A stretch of 64,000 bases of DNA. Origin: Pelomonas sp047654805. Its GTDB lineage: Bacteria > Pseudomonadota > Gammaproteobacteria > Burkholderiales > Burkholderiaceae_C. Under the pieces are notes generated by a model. The model did no database searches, had not been told where the DNA came from, and worked only from the letters and a program-made list of their open reading frames with translations. Below, in pieces: positions 22,569 to 31,221 of this stretch. The translations under genes were made by a program, and so were the position numbers. Position 1 is the stretch's first letter, and every line of letters starts with the position of its first letter. The stretch lies in the NCBI RefSeq assembly GCF_047654805.1, contig NZ_JASGIV010000001.1, positions 3,224,001-3,288,000 of the forward strand. Direction: 5' to 3'.

Positions 22569-23210
22569 TTAGAGAGTGGCGGTCGCGAGCTTGGCCCCGA
22601 ACCCAACGAAAAGTGCGCCGACGCTGGCGTTGGCCGTGCTGGAAAGACGGCGGCGCGCGCGGAAAGCCGCGGCCAGGCGGGCACCCGCAAAGATCAGCGT
22701 CGAGAGATAGATGAAGCTGAGCACCTGGATGATGGTGCCCAGGATCAGGAAGGTGAGCGCCGGATGCGGATAGGCCGGATCGACGAACTGGATGAAAAAG
22801 GACAGCAAGAAGGCGATGGCCTTGGGGTTCAGCAAGCTGACGACCAGTGCCTTGCGGAAGGGCTGGCTGGCGTCCACGACGCGCGGCGCGTCATCGGCCT
22901 TGGCCTCGCCGCGCCAGGTGCTCAGCGCACCGCGCAGCAGCTGGATGCCGATCCAGCCAAGATAGGCTGCCCCGACCATTTTCACGACAAAGAAGATCTG
23001 CGGGCTAGCCATCAGCAGCGAGGCCCCGCCGGCGGCCGCGGCCGTCATCAGCACCGTGTCACCCACGAACACGCCGCACGCTGCCGTATAGCCAGCCCGT
23101 ACACCCCGTTGGGCGGCGACGGACAACACGTACAGCGAATTCGGCCCCGGCAGCAAGATGATGAAGATCGCTGCCGCGAGGTAGGTGCCGAGGTCGGTGA
23201 TGCCAAACAT
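22569..23210 (-). CDS. leuE: Leucine efflux protein, LysE/RhtB family
   Basis: A 213-residue inner-membrane exporter with six predicted helices. The family motif near the start, FIILLPGPNSLYVLS, and the mid segment SLLNPKAIAFLLSFFIQFV are those of LysE/RhtB exporters, most like LeuE. It is inserted between carA and carB, 21 and 10 bases from them, so it should be co-transcribed. This carA-leuE-carB order recurs in Burkholderiales. The substrate is inferred from the family; another amino acid is possible. Confidence 0.82.
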   Translation of the reverse strand: MFGITDLGTYLAAAIFIILLPGPNSLYVLSVAAQRGVRAGYTAACGVFVGDTVLMTAAAAGGASLLMASPQIFFVVKMVGAAYLGWIGIQLLRGALSTWRGEAKADDAPRVVDASQPFRKALVVSLLNPKAIAFLLSFFIQFVDPAYPHPALTFLILGTIIQVLSFIYLSTLIFAGARLAAAFRARRRLSSTANASVGALFVGFGAKLATATL

Positions 23211-23231
23211 GCGAGGCTCCCGAGTTCCGAT

Positions 23232-24392
23232 TTAGGCCTTGCTCATCAGGCCAATGAAACGGTCGAACAGGTATGCAATGTCGTGCGGGCCAGGGCTGGC
23301 TTCGGGGTGTCCCTGAAAGCTGAAGGCCGGCTTGTCGGTGCGGGCGATGCCCTGCAGCGTGCCGTCAAACATGCTGATGTGCGTGGCGCGCAGGTGGCCC
23401 GGCAACGTGTCGGGATCAACCGCGAAACCGTGGTTCTGGCTGGTGATGCCAACGCGACCGCTGTCCAGGTCCTTGACCGGGTGGTTGGCGCCATGGTGGC
23501 CGAACTTCATCTTGAAGGTCTTGGCGCCACTGGCCAGTGCCAGGATCTGGTGACCCAGGCAGATGCCAAAGACGGGGATACCGGACTCGATCAACTGGGC
23601 CGTGGCCTTGATCGCATAGTCGCAGGGCTCCGGGTCGCCAGGGCCGTTGGACAGGAAAACGCCATCCGGCTCGAGGTCGAATACGGCGCTGGAAGGCGTC
23701 TGCGCGGGCACGACGCTGACCTTGCAGCCACGTTCGGCCAGCATGCGCAGAATGTTGTTCTTGACACCGAAGTCATAGGCGACGACGTGGAACCGGGGCG
23801 CGGTCTGCTGGCCGTAGCCGCTGCCGAGCTTCCATTCAGTCTCGGTCCATACCTCGCTCTCGGCACGGCTGACCACCTTGGCCAGGTCCAGGCCGGCCAT
23901 GGACGGCGCGGCCTTAGCGGCGGCGACGGCAGTGTCAATGTGGGACTGCGTCAGCGCTTCACCCGCGGGCAGCGCCAGGATGCAGCCGTTTTGCGCGCCA
24001 TGGGTACGCAAAACGCGCGTCAAACGACGCGTGTCCAGCCCAGCTATGGCCACCGTGCCCTGCTCCCGCAGGTAGGCGTCCAGCGTCTTGCCGGAGCGAA
24101 AGTTGGACGCGCGAATGGGCAGGTCCTTGATGACCAGACCGGCAGCGAACACCTTGGACGCTTCCACGTCCTCTTCGCTGACGCCATAGCTGCCGATATG
24201 CGGATATGTCAGGGTGACGATCTGCTTGCAGTAGCTGGGGTCGGTCAGAATTTCCTGGTAGCCGGTCAGCGCGGTGTTGAACACCACTTCGCCGACGGTC
24301 TGGCCGGTGGCACCGATGGACTGGCCTCGGAACACCGTCCCATCCGCCAGAGCCAAGATTGCTTGAGGGGGATGGAGCAGGTCAGTCAGCAC
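23232..24392 (-). CDS. carA: Carbamoyl-phosphate synthase small subunit
   Basis: The glutamine amidotransferase subunit that feeds ammonia to CarB. 386 residues. The nucleophile Cys lies in VFGICLGHQ near 268, with the His-Glu pair in FQGHPEASPGPHD near 355. The start is a GTG at 24392 (VLTDLLHPPQAILALADG), preceded by GGAGA 7 bases upstream. The upstream ATT and other codons in the frame would add an unconserved leader of 19 residues. Confidence 0.96.
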   Translation of the reverse strand: MLTDLLHPPQAILALADGTVFRGQSIGATGQTVGEVVFNTALTGYQEILTDPSYCKQIVTLTYPHIGSYGVSEEDVEASKVFAAGLVIKDLPIRASNFRSGKTLDAYLREQGTVAIAGLDTRRLTRVLRTHGAQNGCILALPAGEALTQSHIDTAVAAAKAAPSMAGLDLAKVVSRAESEVWTETEWKLGSGYGQQTAPRFHVVAYDFGVKNNILRMLAERGCKVSVVPAQTPSSAVFDLEPDGVFLSNGPGDPEPCDYAIKATAQLIESGIPVFGICLGHQILALASGAKTFKMKFGHHGANHPVKDLDSGRVGITSQNHGFAVDPDTLPGHLRATHISMFDGTLQGIARTDKPAFSFQGHPEASPGPHDIAYLFDRFIGLMSKA

Positions 24393-24427
24393 AAGGGTCT
24401 CCGCAAGTGGGGCGCCTGCCCAGCATC

Positions 24428-24447
24428 GATCCGTCCCAAGACGGATC
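24428..24447 (-). repeat. Inverted repeat in the carA leader
   Basis: GATCCGTC (24428-24435) and GACGGATC (24440-24447) form a perfect 8-bp arm pair with the spacer CCAA, 36 bases before the carA start. It could be an operator or a leader hairpin for pyrimidine or arginine control. Nothing else in 24393-24559 was recognised apart from TATACT, a possible -10, near 24510. Confidence 0.45.
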
Positions 24448-24559
24448 AACTTGAAGAAACCAGAGCGGTTTTGTGCCGGGCAGCGTGGGGTTCAGGTAAA
24501 CCTATCGAGTATAGCCGACAAGGGTTAGTACCGAGCCTTCGCGACCCTGGCGTGCCCCC

Positions 24560-24961
24560 TCAAAGTGCCGCGATGCCCGCCTTGGCGATCTCGGCGTCCT
24601 CGCTGGACTTGACACCGCTCACGCCCACCGCGCCCACGCACTGCCCGTCGACAAGGATGGGCACGCCGCCCTCCAGCATGCCATGCATGCCTGGCACGCT
24701 GAGGAAGGACTGGCGGCCACCATTGATCATGTCCTCGTAGACCTTGGATTCGCGCCGCCCCAGTGCCGACGTGTGGGCCTTGGCAGGCGCAAACAGCGCA
24801 GAACTTGGCGATGCACCGTCCAGGCGCTGCAGCCACAGCAGATGGCCGCCAGCGTCGACGATCGCGATGGACACGGCCCAGCCCTTGCTGGTCGCGTGAG
24901 CTTCGGCGGCGGCGGCGATGCGCTTGACGTCTTGGAGTTCGAGTTGAGCTTGCTGTTTCAT
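24560..24961 (-). CDS. GlcG/HbpS family haem-binding-like protein
   Basis: A 133-residue cytoplasmic protein of the GlcG/HbpS family (DUF336). Marks are AVSIAIVDAGGHLLWLQRLDGA near 28, a central KAHTSALGRRES, and the glycine-rich GGVPILVDGQCVGAVGVSG near 100. Family members bind haem or related cofactors or act beside oxidoreductases, but many have no known function. The ATG at 24961 (MKQQAQLELQDV) is chosen as the family start. It is divergent from the Bax-inhibitor-1 gene. Confidence 0.8.
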   Translation of the reverse strand: MKQQAQLELQDVKRIAAAAEAHATSKGWAVSIAIVDAGGHLLWLQRLDGASPSSALFAPAKAHTSALGRRESKVYEDMINGGRQSFLSVPGMHGMLEGGVPILVDGQCVGAVGVSGVKSSEDAEIAKAGIAAL

Positions 24962-25052
24962 GGTCTTGCTTTCCCAGGTACAGGCCCCAATGTAGCCGTC
25001 CGGTACCGCCCTAGAATCCCTGCGGTTTCCATTCGTCTCCCGGAGGATCGTC

Positions 25053-25745
25053 ATGAACGAAAGCTTGCAAACCCAATACGGCCATGCCGGGATGGGTCTG
25101 GCCGCCGACCGTCAGCGCGTGCTGCGCAATACCTACTGGCTGCTGGCCCTGTCCCTCGTGCCGACCGTGCTGGGCGCCTGGGTCGGCGTTGCCACCGGCC
25201 TGTTCCAGCTGATGAGCCCCGGCATCAGCATGATCGTGTTCTTCGTCGGCGCATTCGGTCTGATGTTCGTCATCGAGAAGACCAAGGAGTCCGCCACCGG
25301 CGTCGCCGCGCTGCTGGCCTTCACGTTCTTCATGGGCCTGATGCTCTCACGGCTGATCGGCTACGTGCTCGGCTTCAAGAACGGCACCTCACTGGTCATG
25401 ACCGCCTTCGGCGGCACGGCAGCGGTGTTCTTCACGATGGCCACGCTGGCCACCGTCATCAAGCGCGACCTGTCCGGCATGGGCAAGTTCCTGACGGTCG
25501 GCGCCGTCGTGCTGTTCGTCGCCTGCATCGCGAACTTCTTCCTGCAGTCGTCGGCACTGATGCTGACCATCCTGGTGCTGATGCTGGGCGTGTTCTCGGC
25601 CTTCATGCTCTACGACATCAAGCGCGTGGTCGACGGCGGCGAGACCAACTACATCTCCGCCACGCTGGCCATCTACATGGACCTCTACAACGTGTTCCAG
25701 AGCCTGCTGTCGCTGCTGGGCATCTTCGGCGGCGACCGCGACTGA
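25053..25745 (+). CDS. Bax inhibitor-1 / YccA family membrane protein
   Basis: A 230-residue inner-membrane protein with seven predicted helices. It opens with a soluble MNESLQTQYGHAGMGLAADR and ends with the family segment AFMLYDIKRVVDGGETNYI followed by ATLAIYMDLYNVFQSLL. YccA-type proteins modulate FtsH, and eukaryotic relatives leak calcium. The ATG has GGAGG 9 bases upstream. A strong terminator follows. Confidence 0.92.
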   Translation: MNESLQTQYGHAGMGLAADRQRVLRNTYWLLALSLVPTVLGAWVGVATGLFQLMSPGISMIVFFVGAFGLMFVIEKTKESATGVAALLAFTFFMGLMLSRLIGYVLGFKNGTSLVMTAFGGTAAVFFTMATLATVIKRDLSGMGKFLTVGAVVLFVACIANFFLQSSALMLTILVLMLGVFSAFMLYDIKRVVDGGETNYISATLAIYMDLYNVFQSLLSLLGIFGGDRD

Positions 25746-25761
25746 CGCACCCCCCCCCATG

Positions 25762-25795
25762 ACAAAGGCGGCCTGCAGGGCCGCCTTTGTTTTTG
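25762..25795 (+). terminator. Intrinsic terminator after the Bax inhibitor-1 gene
   Basis: ACAAAGGCGGCC (25762-25773) and GGCCGCCTTTGT (25779-25790) form a perfect 12-bp stem with a 5-base loop, followed by TTTT. Confidence 0.92.
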
Positions 25796-26177
25796 CCCAA
25801 GATACTGAGCCGAAGATGGAAAAATCCTCTTCGAATCAACAATTTATCGTTCATTCCAGAAGAAAGTGGAAGGCTACCCGGCAGGACGCGACGGGCGCAT
25901 CCACGAGGCTGTGACCGCTGCGTTCACAGGAACTGGATTTGCCTGTGTGCCTACCTGTTTGTAGTCCTGCCGCCGTAGGAATTTCAGTTCTCTCGAAGCC
26001 TTGTGCCCCGCCAACTCCGGTGCAAGCGGGAATGCAGTTGGGCCACGTCGCCGCGGTCCCTGCGGGCGCACAGGCCTGCGCCTCGCCCGGGCAGCGGGCT
26101 CAGCCAGAGCATCCCGATTTCTAGGCACGACGGAGCCGCGACGGCTTTGCGGCCATCGGCGACTTGCCACCTCCTGC
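25796..26177. other. Intergenic stretch without a recognised gene
   Basis: About 380 bases between two 3' ends. The first 80 bases are clearly more AT-rich than the surroundings (AATTTATCGTTCATTCC region), and the rest is GC-rich. Short open frames exist on both strands but none has a ribosome-binding site or a recognisable product. No terminator for the GH5 gene was found here. Confidence 0.5.
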
Positions 26178-27689
26178 CTACTTGGCCGGCACATAGTTGC
26201 GCAGCACGAAGGGCGCGCTGAACCACATCGGCTGGCCCACCTGACCCACATGGGCCGACAGCATCACCGTGCCTGCCGCCTGGTCGGCCTGGGCCGTGCC
26301 GTTCAGCACCACGGGTTCTAGCTTGCTGGTCAGCGTCGCCACGCCGGACAGCAGGGCCGTGTAGGGCGCTGCGTTCAGTTGCAGCGAGACAGGCACGCTG
26401 ACCTTGGCCTTGGCGTCGTCCGTATCTAGCCGCATCCAGATCAGCACCTGCAGCTTGTCACCCTTGCGGATGTCGCCGGTGATGGGGGCGATCACGCCGT
26501 TGTCCCAGGGGTTGGTGCGCTTGCCCTGCAGATCGACGCGCAGACAGGTCTTGCCCGAAGCCTCGCAGGGCACTTGCTGTGTGGACTGGCCTTCGCCATA
26601 GACCGACCAGGCACTGACCTTGGGCGCATTGATCAGGTGATCCAGCGCCGGGTCAGCGCTGCGCGCCACCGCCTGGGGCCCTGCGCCCGTCACCGGCACG
26701 AGGGCGTTCAGGATGGGCTTCACCCAACCGTCCGCCTTCATGTCCCAGGCGACGAAGTCGGAATCGAACTGCCAGTAGCTCCAGCCGAAGCCACGCGCCT
26801 CGGCGGCCCGGGCGACCGCCGCGGTCCAGCCCACGCGCTGCGCCATGCCGGCAGTCTCGAGCGCACCGAACTCGCCTAGCAGAATGGGCCGGCCCGCACG
26901 CAGGGCCCAGGCCTTGACGCGGTCGAAGTCCTGCTTGAGCTTGTCCAGCTCCGCGGCCGTACCCCAGGTCACGCCGGACAGCTTCTGGAACTGCGGCGTC
27001 CACGACGCGCCCTGGTGGGTGAACTCCATCGGCGTGTAGTAGTGAAAGGTGACAACCAGGTTGCGGTCGGCCTCGGGCAGCTTCAGGCTGTCGAGATGGT
27101 CCAGCGAATTCCAGAACCTGGGGCCGACGACAACGCGGCGCCGGGGATTGGTCTCACGGATGATGGCCAGGTTCTCGGCCAGCATGTCGTTCCAGACCGC
27201 ATCGGCCGCGCCATTGGGCTCATTCAGGATCTCGAACAGCACCGCATCGGGCGCATCCTTGTAGCGCGGCGCGACCTGGCGCCAAAAAGCCTTGAGCCGC
27301 GCACGGCACAGGTCGATCTCCTTGGCACAGTCGTTGAAATTGTGCTGGTCGAGGATGACCTGCAAGCCGGCATTCAGCGCCGCGGCCGTCATCTCGTCCA
27401 GCGTCTTCAGCCAGGCGGCCGACAGCCGCCCTTGCGCGTCCATGTGCTCGAAGGCATGCAGATTCAGCCGGACATGGTCGAAGCCGCCATCTCGGATGGC
27501 CTGCATGTGTCGCGGCTGAAAGCGCGCCTTGGCGGGCTCGCTCCACAACGGGTCATAGCCCAGGGCATTGACGCCTCGCTTGAGCGCCAGCGGCGGCAGA
27601 TCCACCGCCTGGGCAAGTGAAACAGGCGCCAGGCCCAGGGCCAGGCAGGCAACGCCCAACAGGCGTGGGAGTGGGTTGCGAATCAGCAT
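26178..27689 (-). CDS. Secreted glycoside hydrolase family 5 (cellulase-like) protein
   Basis: A 503-residue exported hydrolase. A signal peptide covers residues 1-28 (MLIRNPLPRLLGVACLALGL, cleavage after AQA). The GH5 barrel spans about 35-345 with the acid/base Glu157 in EILNEPNG and the nucleophile Glu273 in PILLGEFGALE, plus RLNLHAF near 74 and the HYYTP segment. A C-terminal domain of about 150 residues looks beta-rich and may bind carbohydrate. Endoglucanase or mannanase activity is possible; the substrate is unknown. The ATG at 27689 gives a proper signal peptide. A palindrome lies just upstream. Confidence 0.85.
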   Translation of the reverse strand: MLIRNPLPRLLGVACLALGLAPVSLAQAVDLPPLALKRGVNALGYDPLWSEPAKARFQPRHMQAIRDGGFDHVRLNLHAFEHMDAQGRLSAAWLKTLDEMTAAALNAGLQVILDQHNFNDCAKEIDLCRARLKAFWRQVAPRYKDAPDAVLFEILNEPNGAADAVWNDMLAENLAIIRETNPRRRVVVGPRFWNSLDHLDSLKLPEADRNLVVTFHYYTPMEFTHQGASWTPQFQKLSGVTWGTAAELDKLKQDFDRVKAWALRAGRPILLGEFGALETAGMAQRVGWTAAVARAAEARGFGWSYWQFDSDFVAWDMKADGWVKPILNALVPVTGAGPQAVARSADPALDHLINAPKVSAWSVYGEGQSTQQVPCEASGKTCLRVDLQGKRTNPWDNGVIAPITGDIRKGDKLQVLIWMRLDTDDAKAKVSVPVSLQLNAAPYTALLSGVATLTSKLEPVVLNGTAQADQAAGTVMLSAHVGQVGQPMWFSAPFVLRNYVPAK

Positions 27690-27707
27690 GGCCGGCCTCT
27701 TGTCTCC

Positions 27708-27740
27708 AAATGAACTAAACACTTTTTGTTTACTCATTTT
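27708..27740 (-). promoter_or_regulatory. Putative operator upstream of the GH5 gene
   Basis: AAATGAACTAAAC (27708-27720) and GTTTACTCATTT (27728-27739) are inverted copies differing by a one-base insertion and one substitution, around the spacer ACTTTTT. The AT-rich palindrome starts 19 bases before the GH5 start codon in a GC-rich genome, so a repressor or activator of the hydrolase may bind here. The regulator is not in the window. Confidence 0.5.
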
Positions 27741-27793
27741 GTCGACATCGGCCTGGCGCCGATTCCGGACTAACACGGAGGCCGGAAAGCAAA

Positions 27794-27828
27794 AGATCCG
27801 GCCCTCTGCATTGCGGCAGGCCGGATCT
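27794..27828 (-). terminator. Intrinsic terminator after rlmD
   Basis: AGATCCGGCC (27794-27803) pairs with GGCCGGATCT (27819-27828), with a 15-base loop. On the minus strand TTTTGC follows. It lies 20 bases after the rlmD stop. Confidence 0.8.
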
Positions 27829-27848
27829 GGCTCGTCCGAGCCGGGCGA

Positions 27849-29201
27849 TCAGCGTTCGAAAACGGCGATGCTCTCCACGTGTGCCGTGTGCGGGAACATG
27901 TTGACCGCGCTCGCGGCCGTGCAGCGGTAGCCGGCCACATTGACCAGCAGGCCTGCGTCGCGCGCCAGCGTCGCCGGGTTACAGCTGACGTAGACGATGC
28001 GCCTGGGGGGCACCCAGCCCGGCGCGAGCGAGGGGTCCTGGGCGATGTCGGCCACCGCCTTGGCCAGCGCGAAGGCGCCCTCGCGCGGCGGGTCGATCAG
28101 CCAGCGGTCGGCCGTACCATCCAGGGCCAGCAGCTCGGGTGTCATCTCGAACAGGTTGCGGGCCACGAAGCTCGTCTTGTGCGCCAGGCCATTGGCCTTG
28201 GCGTTCTCGCGCGAGCGCTGCACCAGCGTCTCGCTGCCCTCGATGCCCAGCACCTCGCGCGCCTGTGTGGCAAGCGGCAGCGTGAAGTTGCCCAGGCCGC
28301 AGAACCAGTCGATGACGCGGTCGCCCTTGTGCACCGCCAGCAAGCGCAGTGCGCGCCCCACCAGCGACGCGTTGATATGCGGATTGACCTGGGTAAAGTC
28401 CGTCGGCTTGAACGGCATGCGGATGCCGAACTCTGGCAACGCATAGGCCAGCTCGGCGCCACCTGCATCAAGCAGCTTCACGGTGTCCGGCCCCTTGGGC
28501 TGCAACCACCACTGCACGCCGTGCTTCGCGGCGAACTCGCGCAGCATCGCCACGTCGCCATCCGGCAGCGGGTTCAGGTGACGTAGCACGAGGGCGATGA
28601 CCTCGTCGCCCATGGCCAGCTCGATCTGCGGCAGCCGGTCACGCTCGGCCATGGCCGCGATCAGCTCGCGCAGCGGCATCAGCAGGTCACTGACGACGGG
28701 AGGCACGACCTTGCAGACCTGCATGTCTGCCACGTAGCGGCTCTTGCGCTCGTGAAAGCCTATCAGTACCACGCCCTTCTTTTGCACGTAGCGCACCGAG
28801 AAGCGGGCGCGGTAGCGATAGCCCCACGTCGGCCCCTCGATGGGACGTAGCAGCACCTCGGGCTTGACCTTGCCCAGGTGCCAGAGCTGGTCTTCCACCA
28901 CGCGCTGCTTGATGGCCACCTGCGCGCCCGCATGCAGGTGCTGCATCTTGCAGCCGCCGCATGCACCGGGATGCAGGCCGAAATGCGGGCAGCCCGGTGT
29001 CACGCGGAGCGGGCTTTCCTTCTTGATTTCGGTGAGCTGGCCCTGCTCCCAGTTGTTCTTGCGGCGCGAGATCTGCGCCTTCACCACTTCACCCGGCAAG
29101 GCTCCATCGATGAAGACCACCTTGCCCTCGACGTTGTGCGCCACGCCCTGCGCCTCAAGTTCGATGCTCTCGACCTTGAGCCAATCCGTTGTCTGAGTCA
29201 T
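27849..29201 (-). CDS. rlmD: 23S rRNA (uracil-C5)-methyltransferase RlmD
   Basis: Methylates C5 of a uracil in 23S rRNA (U1939 in E. coli). 450 residues with an N-terminal TRAM domain (about 5-60). The iron-sulfur cysteines are in GCPHFGLHPGACGGCKMQ (70-88) with one more in VCKVVPP near 162. The SAM-binding loop is VIDWFCGLGNFTLPLA near 300, the nucleophile region is YVSCNPATLARD near 408, and the base Glu lies in HTAHVESIAVFER at the C-terminus. It lies 30 bases after rpoS and may be read from the same transcript. Confidence 0.96.
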   Translation of the reverse strand: MTQTTDWLKVESIELEAQGVAHNVEGKVVFIDGALPGEVVKAQISRRKNNWEQGQLTEIKKESPLRVTPGCPHFGLHPGACGGCKMQHLHAGAQVAIKQRVVEDQLWHLGKVKPEVLLRPIEGPTWGYRYRARFSVRYVQKKGVVLIGFHERKSRYVADMQVCKVVPPVVSDLLMPLRELIAAMAERDRLPQIELAMGDEVIALVLRHLNPLPDGDVAMLREFAAKHGVQWWLQPKGPDTVKLLDAGGAELAYALPEFGIRMPFKPTDFTQVNPHINASLVGRALRLLAVHKGDRVIDWFCGLGNFTLPLATQAREVLGIEGSETLVQRSRENAKANGLAHKTSFVARNLFEMTPELLALDGTADRWLIDPPREGAFALAKAVADIAQDPSLAPGWVPPRRIVYVSCNPATLARDAGLLVNVAGYRCTAASAVNMFPHTAHVESIAVFER

Positions 29202-29231
29202 CCCCGGATTATCCGAGGCTCGTGCAAGAGA

Positions 29232-30242
29232 TCAGAAGATCGAATCCCGGTCCACGCCGTGACGCATCATGTTGCGCTTCAGCTTGGCCAGCGCCTCGAT
29301 CTGGATCTGACGGATGCGCTCGCGTGTCAGCTTCAGGCGGATGGCCAGCACGTCCAGTGTCTCGGGCTCACGATCCGACAGGCCGTAGCGGCCCGACAGC
29401 ACCTCGCGCTCCCGGTCGTTCAGGCTGGCCAGACCATGCTGCAGCAACTCCTCGACTTCGTGCGAAAGACGCAGGCCCATGGGGTCGATGGCCTGGTCGT
29501 CGGCGACGAGATCCAGCATGGACTCGCCCCCCTCGCCATTGCGGTCCACCGGCGAATCGAGGGAGCTGGGCAGCTCGGCATAGGCCAGCAGCTCCGCCAC
29601 TTCGTCGACCGGCCGCCCCAGCGCCTGGGCCACATCCTCGGCGCGCACACGCCCTTCCGACCCGTTGGCGCTTTGGAGGGCTTCCAGCGCACGACGCGCC
29701 TTCAGCACCTGGTTCAGCTCGCGCACGATGTGCACCGGCAGCCGCACCAGCCTGGCCTGGTGCATCAGCGCACGTTCTATGCTCTGGCGTATCCACCAGC
29801 TCGAGTAGGTCGAGAAGCGGAAGCCGCGCTCCGGCTCGAACTTGCTGATCGCGTGCATCAGGCCGAGGTTGCCCTCCTCGATGAGATCGCTCATCGGCAG
29901 GCCCCGGCCCAGGTAGTTCTTGGCGATGCTGACAACCAGGCGCAGGTTGTGCTCGATCATGGCCTGACGGGCCTCGAAGTCGCCCGAGCGCGCGGCCTGG
30001 GCGGTGTCGAACTCCTGCTGCGGCGTCAGCAGCGGCGTGCGCCGGATGTCGCGCAGATAGGCCTGCAGCGCGTTGCCCAGTTCGACCTCGTCGCCCGTGG
30101 CACGCAGCATCTGCCCTTCTTCATCGGGCGCCTCGGGGCCCGGGTCGGGATCGCCACCGTTGCCGTTCAGCGCCGACAACATGACGCCAGGTTCGTGGCT
30201 GACGCCCTCGTGGCCGTTGGATTTGGACACAGCGCGTTTCAT
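29232..30242 (-). CDS. rpoS: RNA polymerase sigma factor RpoS
   Basis: The stationary-phase and general-stress sigma factor. The 336-residue protein has an N-terminal acidic linker, region 1.2 (VELGNALQAYLRDIRRTPLL), region 2 (EHNLRLVVSIAKNYLGRGLP, FSTYSSWWIRQSIERAL), region 3 (LVRLPVHIVRELNQVLKARR) and region 4 (LNDREREVLSGRYGL, LKLTRERIRQIQIEALAKL). It follows nlpD, the conserved arrangement in which the main rpoS promoter lies inside nlpD. Confidence 0.97.
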   Translation of the reverse strand: MKRAVSKSNGHEGVSHEPGVMLSALNGNGGDPDPGPEAPDEEGQMLRATGDEVELGNALQAYLRDIRRTPLLTPQQEFDTAQAARSGDFEARQAMIEHNLRLVVSIAKNYLGRGLPMSDLIEEGNLGLMHAISKFEPERGFRFSTYSSWWIRQSIERALMHQARLVRLPVHIVRELNQVLKARRALEALQSANGSEGRVRAEDVAQALGRPVDEVAELLAYAELPSSLDSPVDRNGEGGESMLDLVADDQAIDPMGLRLSHEVEELLQHGLASLNDREREVLSGRYGLSDREPETLDVLAIRLKLTRERIRQIQIEALAKLKRNMMRHGVDRDSIF

Positions 30243-30286
30243 GGCAGGTTCGCTGGCCCAGTGGTGCGGTCCTGCCTGCCGCGTCC

Positions 30287-31159
30287 TCAGCGCGCCGGCA
30301 GCAGCTTGGCCGGGTCGACAGGCTTGCCGAGCTTGCGCACTTCGAAGTGCAGCTTGACGGTGTCACTCTCGGTGGAGCCCATCTCGGCGATCCTCTGACC
30401 CTTGCGTACGACTTGGTCCTGCTCGACCAGCATCGCCCGGTTGTGGGCATACGCAGTCAGGTAGGTGTTGTTGTGCTTGATGATGACCAAGTTGCCGTAG
30501 CCGCGCAAGCCCGAACCGGCGTAAACGACGCGTCCATCGGCGACGGCCAGCACCGGGTCACCCGCCTTGCCCGCGAAGTCCAGGCCCTTGTTGCGCTGCT
30601 CGTCGAAACCGGCGCTGACCGGATGCGCAACGGGCCAGCCCCAGGCCAGTCCATCATCGTCGGACGACGCGGCAGCCGTAGCGGGCGAAGCAGCGCCGGC
30701 GTTCGTAGGCGCACTGGCGGCTGCCACCGGAGGCTTGCTGTCCAGCGGTCTCGATTCGACCTTGGGCGCACTGGCGATGGGCTTGGCCGTCACGGCGCTC
30801 GCATCCACGCCTGGCGGCACGACGCGCAGCACCTGACCGACTTCGATTCGATTGGGGTTGTCGAGGTTGTTCCACTTCGCGATGTCGCGCCAGCCCTGGC
30901 CGTTGTCCAGCGCGATGCGGATCAGCGCATCTCCCGGCTTGACGGTGTAGTAGCCGGGTTTGCCTGCGTTCTCGGCGCCGGGCGGCGGCTTGACCTCGGC
31001 CGCTGCGGGAGCAGAGGCCGCGGGAGCCGGCGCCGAAGCCGCCGGCTTGGGAGGCAGCGGGTTGCGGTCCTCGACCGGGGCTTGATGCAGCGAAGTGCCG
31101 CAGGCGCTGAGCAGCAGCGAGGTGGTGACGACGAGTAGAAGGCGCAGGCTATAGGGCAT
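30287..31159 (-). CDS. nlpD: NlpD-like lipoprotein with LysM and degenerate M23 domain
   Basis: A 290-residue outer-membrane lipoprotein; the lipobox is LLLSAC with Cys20. A LysM peptidoglycan-binding domain follows at about 70-115 (YYTVKPGDALIRIALDNGQG), then a Pro/Ala/Ser linker, then an M23 (LytM) domain from about 185. In that domain the usual HxGxD zinc site is changed to NKGLDFAG, so a ligand His is lost. It is thus likely not an enzyme but an amidase activator for daughter-cell separation, as known for NlpD and EnvC. It lies between pcm and rpoS. Confidence 0.93.
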   Translation of the reverse strand: MPYSLRLLLVVTTSLLLSACGTSLHQAPVEDRNPLPPKPAASAPAPAASAPAAAEVKPPPGAENAGKPGYYTVKPGDALIRIALDNGQGWRDIAKWNNLDNPNRIEVGQVLRVVPPGVDASAVTAKPIASAPKVESRPLDSKPPVAAASAPTNAGAASPATAAASSDDDGLAWGWPVAHPVSAGFDEQRNKGLDFAGKAGDPVLAVADGRVVYAGSGLRGYGNLVIIKHNNTYLTAYAHNRAMLVEQDQVVRKGQRIAEMGSTESDTVKLHFEVRKLGKPVDPAKLLPAR

Positions 31160-31221
31160 CGTGTGGCTGGAGCACGTTGGAGGCCGACCCGATTGTGTGG
31201 CGCGGTGCGCCGTCGGCCTCG

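Noticed and set aside
25874..26177. Possible riboswitch or small RNA downstream of the GH5 gene
   Set aside because: Short pairings exist but no known riboswitch core could be drawn, and there is no gene downstream for it to control.
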